Assembly: GCA_949318235.1 (NCBI GenBank)
Contig: OX439132.1
Coordinates: 17,000,710 to 17,064,709, forward strand
Reading direction: 5' to 3'
Length of the DNA stretch: 64,000 nucleotides
DNA from: Ecdyonurus torrentis
Taxonomy: Eukaryota > Arthropoda > Insecta > Ephemeroptera > Heptageniidae
The position numbers and the translations under genes are program-made. Below are positions 36,882-50,935 of this stretch, piece after piece. The notes beneath the pieces are model-generated. The model was not told where the DNA came from and did not search any database. It worked only from the letters and a program-made list of their open reading frames with translations. Position 1 is the stretch's first letter. Each line of letters starts with the position of its first letter.

Positions 36882-38090
36882 GCTTTTCCTTTATGTATTT
36901 TCTCTTCATCTTCTATATGATTAAAACTTTTATAATATTATACATAATAAAATTCACTACAATATATTATAAATATTATAGAGATGTTGCTTCTATTTTT
37001 ATAAGCAAAGTTTGTTTATGCCATTTTTTGTATACCTGCTCTAAGAATGACATTTTTTTATTGATTAATATTTCATTCTTATTATGTTCCTACAGTGTAA
37101 AAAAGACGATATTATTTAAATTATTATGTAAAAAAAAAATCTAAAATTCAAAATTATATATTTAAAAAATAAACGTAGAGCGTATTCTTTGTAAGAAAAA
37201 AATGTGACAGTAAATAATTATAAATCAAATAATTTGTACAGAAAGTTTGAATTTTAATTAAATTGAAAAGTCATAATCATAACTGACGAAAAAATTGTTC
37301 ATACAATAATTATTATAGTGATAATTATCATTCTCAGACTATGACAGGGAGTTGTAATTCTTGAGTTTGGAGATGGTTGATCACACAAATTAGAATACTG
37401 TGTAGAAAGCCACACGGTGAGAGAGAGAGAGAGAGAGAGAGAGCACAAGTGCGGTGTGAACTCAACTCGCAATGTCGATGCCACATAATACTGTTGGCAA
37501 CCAGCGAAATTTGGTTTTCACTCCTACGTTTATAACTTGGCGTACACAAGTTTGATAATCGAGATTATTTGCTTGTGGATATAATTAGATTTGCTAACCG
37601 CTCTTGTGGTGGCTTTGGTTTCACAAATATTTCATTCAAAAATGTCGATTTTTATACTTATACTTTTTATTAATTTATTTTTCTAGTAAAGTTTTATTTG
37701 TGGTAAAATTATATATCTTTTTAATTATTTTTTTAGTAATATTTGTTCATAGTATTTTTATTTTGTTTTATTTTTGGCAATATTTTCTTTTATTAATATA
37801 CTTGCTCCATACTGTGCTAAAATTTCCCAAATTCTTAATATTTAACATACAAAAAAAAAAAAAGTAAAAATTAAACTTACTTTGCCTATTAATAATAGTG
37901 AAATTCATCAGCTTCCCCTATTTCTGAGAACGTTTTACGTTTTTACTATAATTCCAAATTTAACAAAAGTGTTTCTTTACTTACCAACTTTTGTAAATAA
38001 AAAACATTTTACATTTAATAAATTACATTGTTAGTTAGTATTATGATGATGAAATTAATTATTTTAGTCTGGTATACATTGTTGAGAAGT

Positions 38091-38106
38091 AGAGAGAGAG
38101 AGAGAG

Positions 38107-38203
<97 letters not shown>
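38091..38203. repeat. (GA)n microsatellite
   Basis: 113-base GA tract with an ACGA interruption near 38110 and a GGAGA end. A (TC)n tract follows at about 38337-38367. Confidence 0.98.
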
Positions 38204-38335
38204 TATGAAAGATGTGCCAAGACTTGGGAGCAGTTAATTAGTAGCATTGCACTTGAAACTTTCTAGGTCATCCATCATTGCAATGTGTCTTCAACCCTCC
38301 ACCCTTCACCTACCCTATCTTAATTCTCACCCTTA

Positions 38336-38370
<35 letters not shown>

Positions 38371-40660
38371 ACGTCTTGGAATGCCTTGTACTTATATACA
38401 ACACTGTTTCATTTATCCAAGTAAAACGTAAATCAAAAGCATCTTGAAATGCCCAACACCCACCCCTATATTTTTCAACCCCCACTCCTCTCCTCGTATA
38501 TCTACTAGAACTCCCTATACGCCACCAACCAACACCACCTAAGAGAAACATATATAAGAAAAAGGGGTATATATCCTACTGGGAGAGTACTAAAGTAATT
38601 AAATACCCAGGTTTTCCTAAAAGTATACTCTTTCTCCATACTTGCAAGCATGGGGAGTTTAGTAATATATTTTCTTTGTAAGAAAGTAGGGTCAAGTCAC
38701 AAAAAAAATAACATAAAAATATATTATATGAAGGGTATAAGGAAAAGTTAAAGTTTTCTTAGTATAATAGTTTGAAGTAGATTATTAAATTGTGGTTTTA
38801 AGTAACAACAGTTAGTGAAATAACTTAAGATTATGCTATGGATATGGTGGTCTAGATGAGAAACGTCTTCTAGTTATATAATATATGAAAATAAGACAAA
38901 GGGTCAAGAATGTGGAGAAATATATACATAAAGAGAAGAAGGATTACTTTACGTTGTGTTTTCTAGCTAAGTTACACTACAATCGCTCCCTAGGGCCAAC
39001 TAAGTTGGGTCAAAAAGCGAAAATGCTAACATCAGTATATTTTGTTTTACTTGATGAATGACTTACATACACTTGGGAATTGTAAGTAAATACATGAGTT
39101 TTACTTGCTTTTACTGTGTACTGTAAGTTCTACTATTATTTTTAACTTTTTTTTTTTTTTTTTTTTTTTTGCAGTGTATGAAGTTTAATTTTTTTGGAAC
39201 AAGTAGAGCATTGTATTCAACATTTTAAACTATTAGAGATGTAAAAGTTTTACAAGAAATTGTGGTAAATTGTTTTGCGTCTTTTTTTTTTTTAAACTAT
39301 TTAATTTATTACTTATTTGTTCAAAAAAAAAAAAAACTTTTAACAAAAAATACTGAAATGAGCAGAACTTTACATCAATTTGATGATCATATTACATAGC
39401 ATACACTTTTTCTTTTAAATTTACCTAAAGTACGAATATTAAAATTAAAGTAATACAAGCTTTACATAAGGCATTAATTTATATTATAATGTATACATCC
39501 AAGATTTCATATAATGTACTGTCTGTACATACTCATCTCCAAACATAAAACATTTGTACGAATTGTATAAAATAGTTTTTATTTCATATTATTTACTTAA
39601 CAAGTAAATATAATATTTACATAATTTTAATTTTCAATTTTGATGCAAATATATTTGACTAAAGTATAAACCGCACTACGTCCTGTCTATATTCAATATT
39701 TTATATAATAATACTATTATATTATAATTTCCTGAACCTTTTGTCTATGATAAGTAAATATAATAATAAATTTTCAAACAGTTATTTCTCTGCATACATA
39801 TAGCAAAAATAGAGAGAGAGAGAGAGAGAATAATGTAAATATAGGTTATAATAACATATTATATTATATAACATTATTATATTATGTATATGGTATAATA
39901 TAATATATCATGTTGATACAACGTTACCACATATTTCCTACAATCAAACTGACCTACCTAATACATCATCAATTTTTGTATCTCTCTCTCTCTCTCTCTC
40001 TCCCTCTAACTCAACAACATGTTCAAATATTTTTTACTACATATTTTAAATAGTTTTTGTGGTTTACTTTTTTATCTAATGTTATTTTTTAGTAGTCTGT
40101 TTTTAATCGTTTAGAGATTTGGTATCATAAATAATGCTTCAGTAAGAATTAAAGATTTTTTTAAAAAAAGTAGATAATATTAAATTAAATTCAGAAAAAT
40201 TTATGAATCTGATTATTTATATTGCATAATATTTGAATGTCTGTTTTTTAAAAAAAAGATAGGAAAAAAACTCTTTTTCCTATCTCTCAACTTTACTGAA
40301 AAAAAAAAAGAAGTTTCAATTTTAACGAAATATCTTGCTATTTGCTGTTTACCTAATTATTAGTTTGTGCAACAGAAAGGAGTAGAAGCAGCCGAGCTTT
40401 ATTTCTCTTGTGCTCAGAAGTAAATTTGCTGTACAACAAAAGATTTAAAATATTTAATTGTTTAGTTTCCATCGTGTAGTAATTTTTTTTTAATTTTATA
40501 CTTTGATGTTATTTGATTTTAGAAAATTTAACTCAAATACATTAACAAATAAGTGTCCAGTACTTTAAAAGTATATCTTTCAAGGATTACTTTATAAATT
40601 TGTGACTCTTTTTCACATCTATCATATTTATTTTACTGTACAGTACATGACACTATATAT

Positions 40661-40663
<3 letters not shown>

Positions 40664-40749
<86 letters not shown>
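40664..40749. repeat. (GA)n microsatellite
   Basis: Perfect GA tract of about 86 bases. Confidence 0.98.
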
Positions 40750-40754
<5 letters not shown>

Positions 40755-41186
40755 AGCAAAAATCGTTATTGTTCAACTCAACTTAAGCATAAATTTTTAA
40801 GTGTTATTGACATTGTTATATACGCATATTCAGAAATAAATACTAACATTTACTAACCATACAAAATTTTCAATTATATTTAGATTTACGAAGTCTTTTT
40901 TCTTTCTTTCCTCTTTCTTTTCTAAATATAAAACAAAACCCATTATTTCCATATATAGTGTAGAAAATCTCAATTTCCTTATATGTATAATGTCTCTATT
41001 ATTTATATCAAACCCACATAAAAATAACAAAGAAAGGAAAAAGCTTTTTCTTTTATGTCAAAAAATGAGAGAAAATAAATATATAAAAATAATATACTTC
41101 TATTTTTTCCTCACCCTAACTGTATATATATTTAGAGTTCAGAAAGATAAGGATTATAAAAAATAAATATATATAAATATATATAC

Positions 41187-41189
<3 letters not shown>

Positions 41190-41277
<88 letters not shown>
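41190..41277. repeat. (AG)n microsatellite
   Basis: Perfect AG tract of 88 bases. Confidence 0.98.
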
Positions 41278-41278
<1 letters not shown>

Positions 41279-42484
41279 GACATAAGCTCTTGGAAAACTT
41301 ACATTTCCTGTATGAATGTTTTGAAAAGGTTTTTTGAATTTTATTCTAATCGAGTGGAAATAGCTTATGACTTTTTATATATTATTTTATATTTATAAGA
41401 ACTCATGAATATAATATTTTTTAAACCAACTTGAATTATGTTTTTTAAGAATATATTTTTATTGTATAGTTTTCTTTTTTTTATTGTTATTTTAAACGAA
41501 AAAGTATTTTCTTACTGTATAATATTACAATACTTACAAATCATTTTGGTCTTTTATTTTATTTTTTATTTACGTATTACAGAAACTTTCCAGTTGATTT
41601 GACCACTAAATAATGTATTTCATTAGAAGTTAAAATAAAAAAGGGTGTTTTTTTTATTTAATGATAAGTTTTAACTGCGTTCTTGTTGTTTTTTTAACAA
41701 ACTGGCGACGCAAAACAAAGCCAAGCTAAAAAGGGATATTAAAGATATAAATTCTTATCTAAATAGCAGCCGGCACAGAAAATGTGTATAGGGAAAAACA
41801 ATGTCTACACCTCTGTAAGTTGCTATATAGTGGTGGTGCATTGTGTATGTGTTAGTGTGGATCAAAATTCAGAGTAAATACAGAAACACTCTTTTAGTAA
41901 CTTTTCATAATGATTTTATAGTAATTGTATTACAAAAAAATACGCTATCTTGTTTTTCTCGTGAATTGCTAAAAGATAAATTGTTCTACGAAAGTATGAT
42001 TAAATTTAAGTATATTTTAAGAAAGGGGATTTAAAAAATTACTTTTATTTCTTAGAACTAGAAATATATACTAACTTCTACTACAAAAACTTATGGCAAC
42101 ATACAAATAAATTTAAACGTATTTTGCTGATGAATATTTACCAATGCTTGTTTGTAACATTATACTCTATATGAAATATCAACGGTCAATAAAATATTCT
42201 AATACAATTTGTGAGGTGTTAGAAAAACAAATATTTTCATAACAATATAAGTAAATTCGATCCTCTTTATTGTGCTATGTATTAATACTATTTATACGTA
42301 AAGTAATACAGACGGGACGGTTTGTTTTGTATTAGAGTTTAAGAGAGAGAAAGAAAGAGAGAAAAGGGGGGTGAAAATAAGATCAAGTTAGCTTATTGTA
42401 ACTGCTGTTATGTTCTTATACTTTGCACTAGTGAGATTTCTGTTTGGTTTACCATTACCCACACGCTTTCCTTTTGTTAACACT

Positions 42485-42491
<7 letters not shown>

Positions 42492-42563
<72 letters not shown>

Positions 42564-42614
42564 CTCTCTCTCTCTTGCTCTCTCTCTCTTGCTCTCTCTT
42601 TCTCTCTTGCTCTC
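42492..42614. repeat. (TC)n microsatellite with TTGCTCTCTCTC higher-order units
   Basis: A perfect TC tract passes at about 42560 into three or four repeats of a longer unit containing TTGC, so the array has a second periodicity. Confidence 0.96.
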
Positions 42615-43636
42615 ATTTCTTTATGATACACAATAACAAATACAAACAAATGTGGCAAATATACTAACCTCAGTTTTAATGAATTTACGCTATATATATT
42701 GTACACAAAATTTATTTTAAGGGAAATAAATTGTATTACATTAATTGTTTGTTATGAAATTTAATATATTACAACAAGTTTATATTAAAAATTATTAACA
42801 ATAAAGTGTTAATAAATAATTGAAAAATAGTTTCAAGTTTGTTAAATAAAATTCTCTTCTCCCTTATCTAACGTTCAAAAACTTAATAAAAAAAAAGTAA
42901 ACGTGAAATCCGTGAGTAGTATATTAGTAATAATTTCTTCTTTTTTTAAGTGAACCTTTTTTTATATACTAAAGTTTAAAGAATAATTTTACTTTAAAAT
43001 AAGCTTTACATTTATATATATAATTTGCAATGCTTAAAAAATAAACACAAAAAATATCCAAATAAAACAAGTCTCAAAAGTTTAAAAACCTCTCATTAAA
43101 ACTGATTTTGCTAAACGTATACTGCTTTTATTTTTCACCGATGTTTTCAAAATAATTAATAAATCAAAGCCAAAAACTGTTAGAGTACTTTAGTCTCTCT
43201 CTCTCTCCTGCCTTTTTATGAAACTGCTTAAAACTTTTCCTTTGAAATTAAAAATATTTTTTCTGTCCGTGCTTGTAGATACAAGTAAAAAAACAACTTG
43301 TTTCACTAATTACCAAAGTATTTCTAATGGTCTTAAGTATACAGTACAAGACTTTATGTATTACGTCTTAAAAGTAAAGAAGCAAACATGAGACTTTGTT
43401 CTGTGTAATTAAAAGGAATCTGATATGTAAGTTAGTTAAAAAGTGAGGGGTTTGAAGATCAGAAATCAAGTTTGTGTTGAGATTGCTTACGTCACATAAA
43501 TAAACACGTATTGTGCAAAACAATACAGATGGCTCAATAATTTTAATGTTATTTTTAGGTTTATGAATTTAGCAAAGTAGAGGTAAAAAAATAAGTCATT
43601 TTATATTTGAACTTTTTCTAATTAAAAATATATAAC

Positions 43637-43641
<5 letters not shown>

Positions 43642-43709
<68 letters not shown>
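43642..43709. repeat. (GA)n microsatellite
   Basis: Perfect GA tract of 68 bases. Confidence 0.98.
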
Positions 43710-43711
<2 letters not shown>

Positions 43712-45202
43712 ATATATTAAGAAGTTTCTATTCTTTAATATATTATCGACATCATTCCTATTATTCTCACACACAAAAATCCAATTGTAAAATATTTTGT
43801 ACGGGTTCAATACTAATTGAAAGAAAACTATGAATACTTAATATTTATTTAAATTTATTCACTTTATTGTTACTTAGAAATTTATAGTACAATAAGAGTG
43901 AAAATGAGATGCTGCGGAATTTTGAATATAACCGTTTTAAAGTCAGAAAATTCTAATATAAACATTTTTGGAGGTCAGAATACTGTACAATAATTTAAAT
44001 GAGAAGTTTTAAACATTTACGCACACCCGAAAATTTCAATATTTCCCCCCTCCTTTATCTTACGGTTTGAGTTTGATTTTTTTTTACCTGAATTTTTATT
44101 TTCATACGTATGTGGAAATAATTAATTCATAAATTATGCTGTCCAACATAATTATCCCAATCCTACAGCAAAATACGACGTTTTAACTTTTAAGACGTTT
44201 ATGAGTTACTATGTTTTAGAAGACAGTAACTTTTCAGGACAGTTTTACTTGTGCAGCAGTAAAAGGTACCTTTGCTGTACAGTATAGTTCGATGAGCTAA
44301 TATTTAGAATCATTTTTCTCAATGTAGTTGATTTTCAAAGGTCATCAAAATAGTAGATGTTTAACTTTTGAAGATCCAAGACTTCTAATTACAATCATTA
44401 AATTTATATAAACACTATTCTAATAATACTGTATTTAAATGTTTTTATTTTGTTTTTAGCTTACTTATCACTCACTTTATAACATACGACTGTAGAATAC
44501 ATTGTAAATATATACAACTGTATATGTTATGTAAGTGAGTAATAAAATTTACTTACCCAACCAAGCATGTAGCTATAAACATACTATATAGTCAGTGTGT
44601 TGTGGTGATAAGTTTTTCAAGAGCAGTAAAAATGACATCAAAATCATCATGATTTTTTTTTTCTAGTTGGCAACATTGTTTCATTGTAAAACCACTTTGT
44701 TACTTGATCATATACGTATCTCATTTTATAACTATTATTATGTGTGTATGTGATGTATACCACATACCATACCAACTTTGTTTTTAAAATTAACATTAAA
44801 TTTAACACCTATTTTGTTTGATTTTGTTTTATTTTCTAAAAATAATCTACTTTTATTACCATTTATATAGGAATGTTTTTAATGTATCATTACAACTATG
44901 TTATTTATTTATGTTTTTAATTTTACTTATAAATATTTTGTATTTAATTTTGTATTCAAGTGAGAGTTTTAATTTAATTCAGATAAACCAGAGTAAATTT
45001 GTATTGATTATATCTAAATTTGTATGAAATAAAATTTAAATTTTGTTAAAAAAAAATTACAACTACATGCAATAAAATTTTTAGGTTAACATCAAAAATT
45101 TCTGAACAGTTTTGTTTAATGACAAAAAAGTAGTAGAAAATGAAAAATGAATAAACTTGAGTTAAATTTTAAAAGTCACACTCTCATAAAATATATACTT
45201 AA

Positions 45203-45509
45203 AGGCGTAGAACAACTTGAACAAAAAACTAGCCTAATATCCTAATTACCTAAATATCAACGTTAATTTGGCCAGAGTCATTGATTTCTAATTTATTTTC
45301 CATTTACAAAATGACAGCTGCGGGCTTATGACGTCACAGCTCACTAGTCCACGCGCGCGGAAACAGGCGAGCTGTGACATCACAAACCCGAAGCTGTCAT
45401 TTTGTGAATGGAAAATAAATTATAAATCAATGACTCCGGCCAAACCAACGTTGATATTTAGGTATGTTAGGATATTAGACATGTTTTTTGTTCAAAGTGT
45501 TCTACGTCT
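45203..45509. mobile_element. Palindromic MITE, TTAA-flanked family, copy 2
   Basis: A 307-bp relative of the element at 11004-11320. The left end is AGGCGTAGAACAACTTGAAC, with a complementary right end, and TTAA lies on both sides (45199-45202, 45510-45513). Shared internal blocks include TTTATTTTCCATT, the loop motif GTCCACGCGCGC and ACAGCTC arms. TGACGTCA is at 45329-45336. No coding capacity; the short open frame over it is an artefact. Confidence 0.88.
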
Positions 45510-46640
45510 TTAATTATATATAAAATGTGGCTCTAAATTAAAAACCTAAAAATAAATTTATGTAAATTATAAAATATAAACATAATAAAAAGTAATAATA
45601 ATAATAATAAAGTATATTAAAAAAGATCATGTAAATGTATTTAATAAAAGAATATAAAATTTAAATATTTAATAAACATAAGGAGTAATAAAAGGAATCT
45701 TTATATAAAATTTAAATTGTAAAATAAGTGTATATAAAAAAATCATCAGCAAGGTATACTTAAAAGTACATCTAATGTAATGTTTTTGTAATGAGTTTCC
45801 TCTCTTTTTCTCTTCTCTATACTCTCTTTTCTTTTTTGTATGTATATAAAGTTTCTGGTGTGATGAGCGGCCAGGTTTGAGGGTGATGTAGAGAGAGAAA
45901 GAGAGAAAGCAGGGTTGAAGCTACCGTGTTATAAGGGGTTTAAATGTCAAAGAATATCCTATGTTTTTTCCTAAGCTACTATACTATATTATATATAGAG
46001 AGACTTGTATATGTCTATATTTTTTTTTCTCATCTCTCTCAGTATATATATTTTTTTAAAGCTTGTACATACATGTATGTTAGAGAGAACTTAAGAGATC
46101 TCCCTTGGGTACTCTCATGTAAATTTCAATTTCAATGGAGATTGAGTCTCGGGATTACTTTCATTAGTCCAGCTGACCACTACTGTGGCTCTTACAGACT
46201 AGACTATGTATATATATATATATGTATATTATATAAATATATAGTATATGGTTCGTTGTATATTATTATGATGCGTAACTTGACCTCTCTCTCTCTCTTT
46301 CTCTTTTATCTCAAGGGATTTTCTGTCGAGGTCACATCAAAATTTACTTCTTTATCTTTCCATATCATACATAGGTCATTCCCACAAGATATATCATACT
46401 ATTTATGCATAAATGCAAGTGGTGTGTGTGTATATATATGTGTGTGGTATTTTTTAAGGGTTAGATAAGAATAATCTATATATAAGTCCCTACTTTGATT
46501 TTACTAATTTATTACCGTGATTTCTTCTTTGAATCAAATTTGTATTAGTATCAAAAGATTTTTCATTTGGGGTTCTCTGTGTAATAAATATTTATTTCAA
46601 AGTTTTTCTGTACGTATCGTTTCTAAAATTTTGTTGCCAA

Positions 46641-46643
<3 letters not shown>

Positions 46644-46680
<37 letters not shown>
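46644..46680. repeat. Poly-A tract
   Basis: 37 consecutive A. I saw no retroelement body upstream of it. Confidence 0.96.
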
Positions 46681-46685
<5 letters not shown>

Positions 46686-47333
46686 AGTTTTATTTACGTA
46701 CTTATGCATATTTTATTTTTGTTCAAGATTTTTATTTTTTAATAATCTTTTACAAGACCTAAGCAATTTTCTTAAGTTAATTTTTACGTCAAAAGAAAAA
46801 GAAATGTAATATTTTTACACATTAAATGCTATTATTACAATACATTATCTGTTCTGTTTCTTTATTTTATATTTTTAATTTGTTTTTTAAGAATATTTTT
46901 GAGTCACTTAGAGCTTAAAAAAATACTTGATAGTAAATGGAGCTTTATTTTTAAACTATATTCATTTGGTATTAAAAAAAGTATTATTAAGTTAATTGGT
47001 ATAGTTTTATATAATTTCAAAATTGCAACATATAAACAACGACGAAGATACACTTGTATTGCGAATGAAATTTATGTTGATTATTATAGTTGACATACCC
47101 TTAAAACTAAGTTATATGTCTCCCTGAAGAACATTTTAGTAGTTGTATTCCCTATTATTTTTTTATGTATTCCACCCCCCCCCCCTCTCTCTCTCTTTGT
47201 CTCTTCATAACATTAAGTGGACACTTGGTACATGCATTGACCATGAGTATTTTGTATGTCTCAGCTGCACAATACGATCAATGTTAGAGTGAGAAACCCT
47301 TAAGGGAGTTATACATACACACAAGATAGAAAG

Positions 47334-47435
<102 letters not shown>

Positions 47436-48599
47436 CTTGTTATTGAAACGATTGGACGTGTAAAGCTATATAACCAAAAACCTTTTCTCTTTCTAACTCC
47501 CTCTACTATTCTATCACTTAAAATCCCTGAAGGTGTATATGTGGCTTAAATTGAGCCCGAAACTTCAATTAAGTCCTTGTTCTCTCGTCTCTCTCTTCTC
47601 TTTTCTCTTATATATACTCATTTCATACCCTTTAATAGTAAAAGGCATTGAATTTGGTATAATATTATAGTAGAATGAGTGTATATAAGTTTATAGAGAG
47701 AGAGATAGAAGTAATCCATACCTAGAAGGCTTTTGTATTACTATACTAGTTGTACGTGTGTTAAAGTGGATTGGGCCAATTGTGCTTAGCAATGCTATAT
47801 TTCTCTCACTAGCTGGTTTTGTTTCTCCGTAACTCTGTGAGAGATCACATCATTTTATTTCTCTAAAAAGAGAGAGAAAAAGAGAGAGAGACAAGGAGTA
47901 GGGGGGTCAAAAGTTTAAGATACTGACCACCACCCCCTTTACTCACCGTGTGGCTATGACACTAGGGTGACATGAAACAAGAGATGTTATGAGTCCCCTA
48001 GGGGTTCTCACTTTTTTTCTCTCTCTCTCTCTCTCTCACACACTCTTACTGAGAACTTACGTCAACGATAGCAAAATGTTCGCCCTTTTGTTATGCTGAG
48101 CTTTTTGATATTTTTTTCTTTTCTCTCTGCTTGACCGCTGCCCATCAAAATCACAAAAAAAAAGAAAAAAAACTTACTCTCTTTCATCCAAGTTTAATAT
48201 CATCTGTTCAAGACAGCGTACAATAAGAAAGGGAGAGAAAGAGGGTGGGTAGGAGGGAGAGTTTTGATATTATATATACAATAACGAGAAGGTCAATCTT
48301 TGAAAACCTTTTTGATATTATATATAACGTAAAGTCAATTTTTTATTGTTATTATTTAATATTAAATGTTAATGTTTTATTTATGTTTTGTTCTTACGTT
48401 TTTCTTATGGTTAGACCTTTATGTATCCTTAATTTTGTTTTTAAATGGTGACATTTTAAAAATATTTATGCAAATGACCATTTCAAGTTAAGTATCAAAC
48501 CCTTGTATCTTAATGTCAGCATGAATTAATTGTTATCATTAATAAAATATTTCCTTAAATATTCCAAAAACAGATAATTTAAAAAGTTTTTGCAATAAA

Positions 48600-49265
48600 T
48601 AAGAAGAAGAAGAAGATAAAGATTTCTTTAATGATCCAGGCAGTTCATAGTAACGTAGCGTAACAACAAGCTTTGGTCTTGTCAACTATTTACAATAAAT
48701 TATAATAAAAGATAATGTATAAAAATATATACATCCTCGATAAAACATGCAATGGAATAGGATACTGAGTAAAAATAAAAATAAAACATATTAACTGGAG
48801 ATGTGAAACAATTATAGTAATTAATATTGTTCAATCAGCTAGTATAAAATTGTAGATTTGAATGTGTAGTATGCATCAGCACATCAATATCATCAATTTT
48901 TAAATTGGTATCATAAAATTCAGCTAAATTGTAATATTCTTTAAATATCAATATTTTTGTTTCAAAAGGTTCCGGAATAAAGTGTCATAGTTAACGTTTC
49001 TAATTAAAGACGGTAGATTATCATAAATTTTAGCTGTTACATAATAAAGGCTCCTTTCAAATAATTTTGATTTATGTTTTGGGACTAACACTTTACTTTG
49101 GTTTCGAGTATTGTAATTATGTTTATTACTGTTACTAACATAATAACTAGGGTAGTTGTGGTTAAATATAGCACATACAAAGATAAAAAGTGATGGAATA
49201 GTTAGCGTTTGTAATATATTGAATTGGCCTCGGCAAGAGTCTTGGTATCGTAAACCTGTTATAGT
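48600..49265 (-). mobile_element. 5'-truncated non-LTR retrotransposon (LINE, jockey/CR1-like) fragment
   Basis: Read on the minus strand from 49265, about 105 codons remain open to a TGA at 48948-48950. In order they show DSCRGQF, LTIPSLFIF, HNYNTRN, LVPKHKSKLF and IYDNLPSLIR. This is the characteristic C-terminal tail of the reverse-transcriptase ORF of jockey/CR1-type LINEs. A 3' UTR of about 350 bases follows. It contains ACAAGACCAAAGCTTGTTG and TGAACTGCCTGGATCATTAA, and ends in a short (CTT)n/TTATC tail (48600-48620), as LINE 3' ends often do. The 5' end stops at a (TC)n tract (49266-49290). The remaining frame is intact, which suggests a fairly young insertion. Family recognition is from memory of motifs, not a search. 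Confidence 0.82.
48948..49265 (-). pseudogene. C-terminal fragment of a LINE reverse-transcriptase ORF
   Basis: Coding remnant inside the LINE fragment. The catalytic palm (YxDD region) and endonuclease are missing, so it is non-functional. No in-frame stop or frameshift was seen in the roughly 105 codons before the TGA. Upstream the frame enters GA-repeat codons and loses identity. Confidence 0.78.
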
Positions 49266-49784
49266 TCTTCTCTCTCTCTCTCTCTCTCTCCAAGTTTGTG
49301 TATTGACAAAAAAGAAAAACAGAAAGCAGATTATACGTATTTACTATTTCTTTATTTAAAATTTAAAAAAAAAATTATAATAATAAAATGAAAATAAAAA
49401 CGTAAAAAATAAATGAACATAGATATTAAAAACAATCCACACTCTGAATATTATTTAAAAAGACAAATATTTAAAAATTGACACAATATAAACCAAACAC
49501 TAACCCCTTTATATGATAACGAATGCCAGTTACTATATACGATGTATCACTATATAAATTTGATTTAAAATAAAAATGGTAAATGGATGTTCATTAAAAA
49601 AGACTAGCAGTGGCAGTATCAACATTTTTTTCGTACTCATGTTCTGGTGATTCGCGTGATTGCCAGGCTTGAATAATTTATTGTGGCGGCTGATAGTGAG
49701 TGAGGGTGGTGTGTTTGTGGAGCGCGCGCCCGCGAGTGGTACGTGGCTCTCGCTGCTCTCACGTCAGTCACCAGAATCACCACT

Positions 49785-49785
<1 letters not shown>

Positions 49786-49837
<52 letters not shown>
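49786..49837. repeat. (CT)n microsatellite
   Basis: Perfect CT tract of 52 bases. Confidence 0.98.
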
Positions 49838-49840
<3 letters not shown>

Positions 49841-50862
49841 GCATCAATGTTTGTGTTTCAATCAAACCATGCCACTACCAGTAAGAAAAATCAAGTAAAA
49901 AATTTTACTGACATATTTCAATAAATGAATATATTTATAAAAAATTATGTCTATTATATTACAAAGTCCAATAATAGATTATACTTAACTGATTTTATTA
50001 TTATAAATTTTAACGTTTATCCACTTTTACTTTTTTGAATAAATGTTACTGAATTCAGTCAAGCATTTTTTTTATCTCTGTGTAATTACAAGTGAATAAG
50101 CAACTAACTGATTGCATATCTTTCTAATAATGATATTAAGAATATAAGCACTAAAACTTTAAGGTATTTTGAGGGCTTGACCACACTATTTTACGAAACC
50201 TTGACCGTAAATATACAAGTGAAAGATCCATTCAAGTAAAATATTTTGATAATAGTTTAGCATTGTAAATTTACAAAAATGACGGCAATAATCATAGGAG
50301 TAGAGAGAATTTTGAATTTCATATTACTTTATACTATATGTACAAATAATTGTAATAATATATTTTACTTTTTAAAAACAAGTGCTAAATCTGCCTTGTT
50401 ATTCTTATGAGAAAAATGTGCGTTGAATTTGAATAGTAAAATATATTATCACAATTATGTGTACCGTATACATTAATTTTCAAATCTGTTCCAAATGAAC
50501 ATATTGCGTTACAGTAAAACTATAAATATCAAAATTCAAACTGTGCATCATTATAAAATTAATTAAATCACAAATTACAACCTACATGTATAAATAGCAA
50601 TTATAGTACAAAACTGTTTCATGTAACCTAATATTTTATATAATAATTTCTGTTAATCATATATTTATATACAAAAGAATATTACCTAGAATGAGTAAAG
50701 AGATTTTAGGGAGAGAGAGAGAGTGCATATATGAAATACTCGGAAACTCGTTGAACGAGTGGTCAGACATATGAAAATTAAATGGCGCTAACAGCAGGCG
50801 GATATGGGTTTTGTGAGTGAAACATGGACCCCAATTAAACCCATTATGCACAGGTGCTGGTT

Positions 50863-50865
<3 letters not shown>

Positions 50866-50932
<67 letters not shown>
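50866..50932. repeat. (TA)n microsatellite
   Basis: Perfect TA tract of about 67 bases. Confidence 0.98.

Positions 50933-50935
<3 letters not shown>

Larger units (their letters stand above)
36134..45202. other. Intergenic AT-rich DNA
   Basis: No gene recognised over 9 kb. It contains a palindrome-rich patch at 36619-36686, a GA...CT inverted pair at 36810-36881, and long GA or TC tracts listed separately. Poly-T runs of 20 or more bases occur near 39150-39171. The rest is plain AT-rich sequence. Confidence 0.7.

Noticed and set aside
45328..45513. 61-codon frame
   Set aside because: It lies inside the palindromic MITE and is explained by it.
45944..46468. 174-codon open frame on the + strand
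   Set aside because: Hydrophobic Tyr/Ile/Leu-rich translation running through TA and TC repeats, with no domain, no splice context and no family resemblance.
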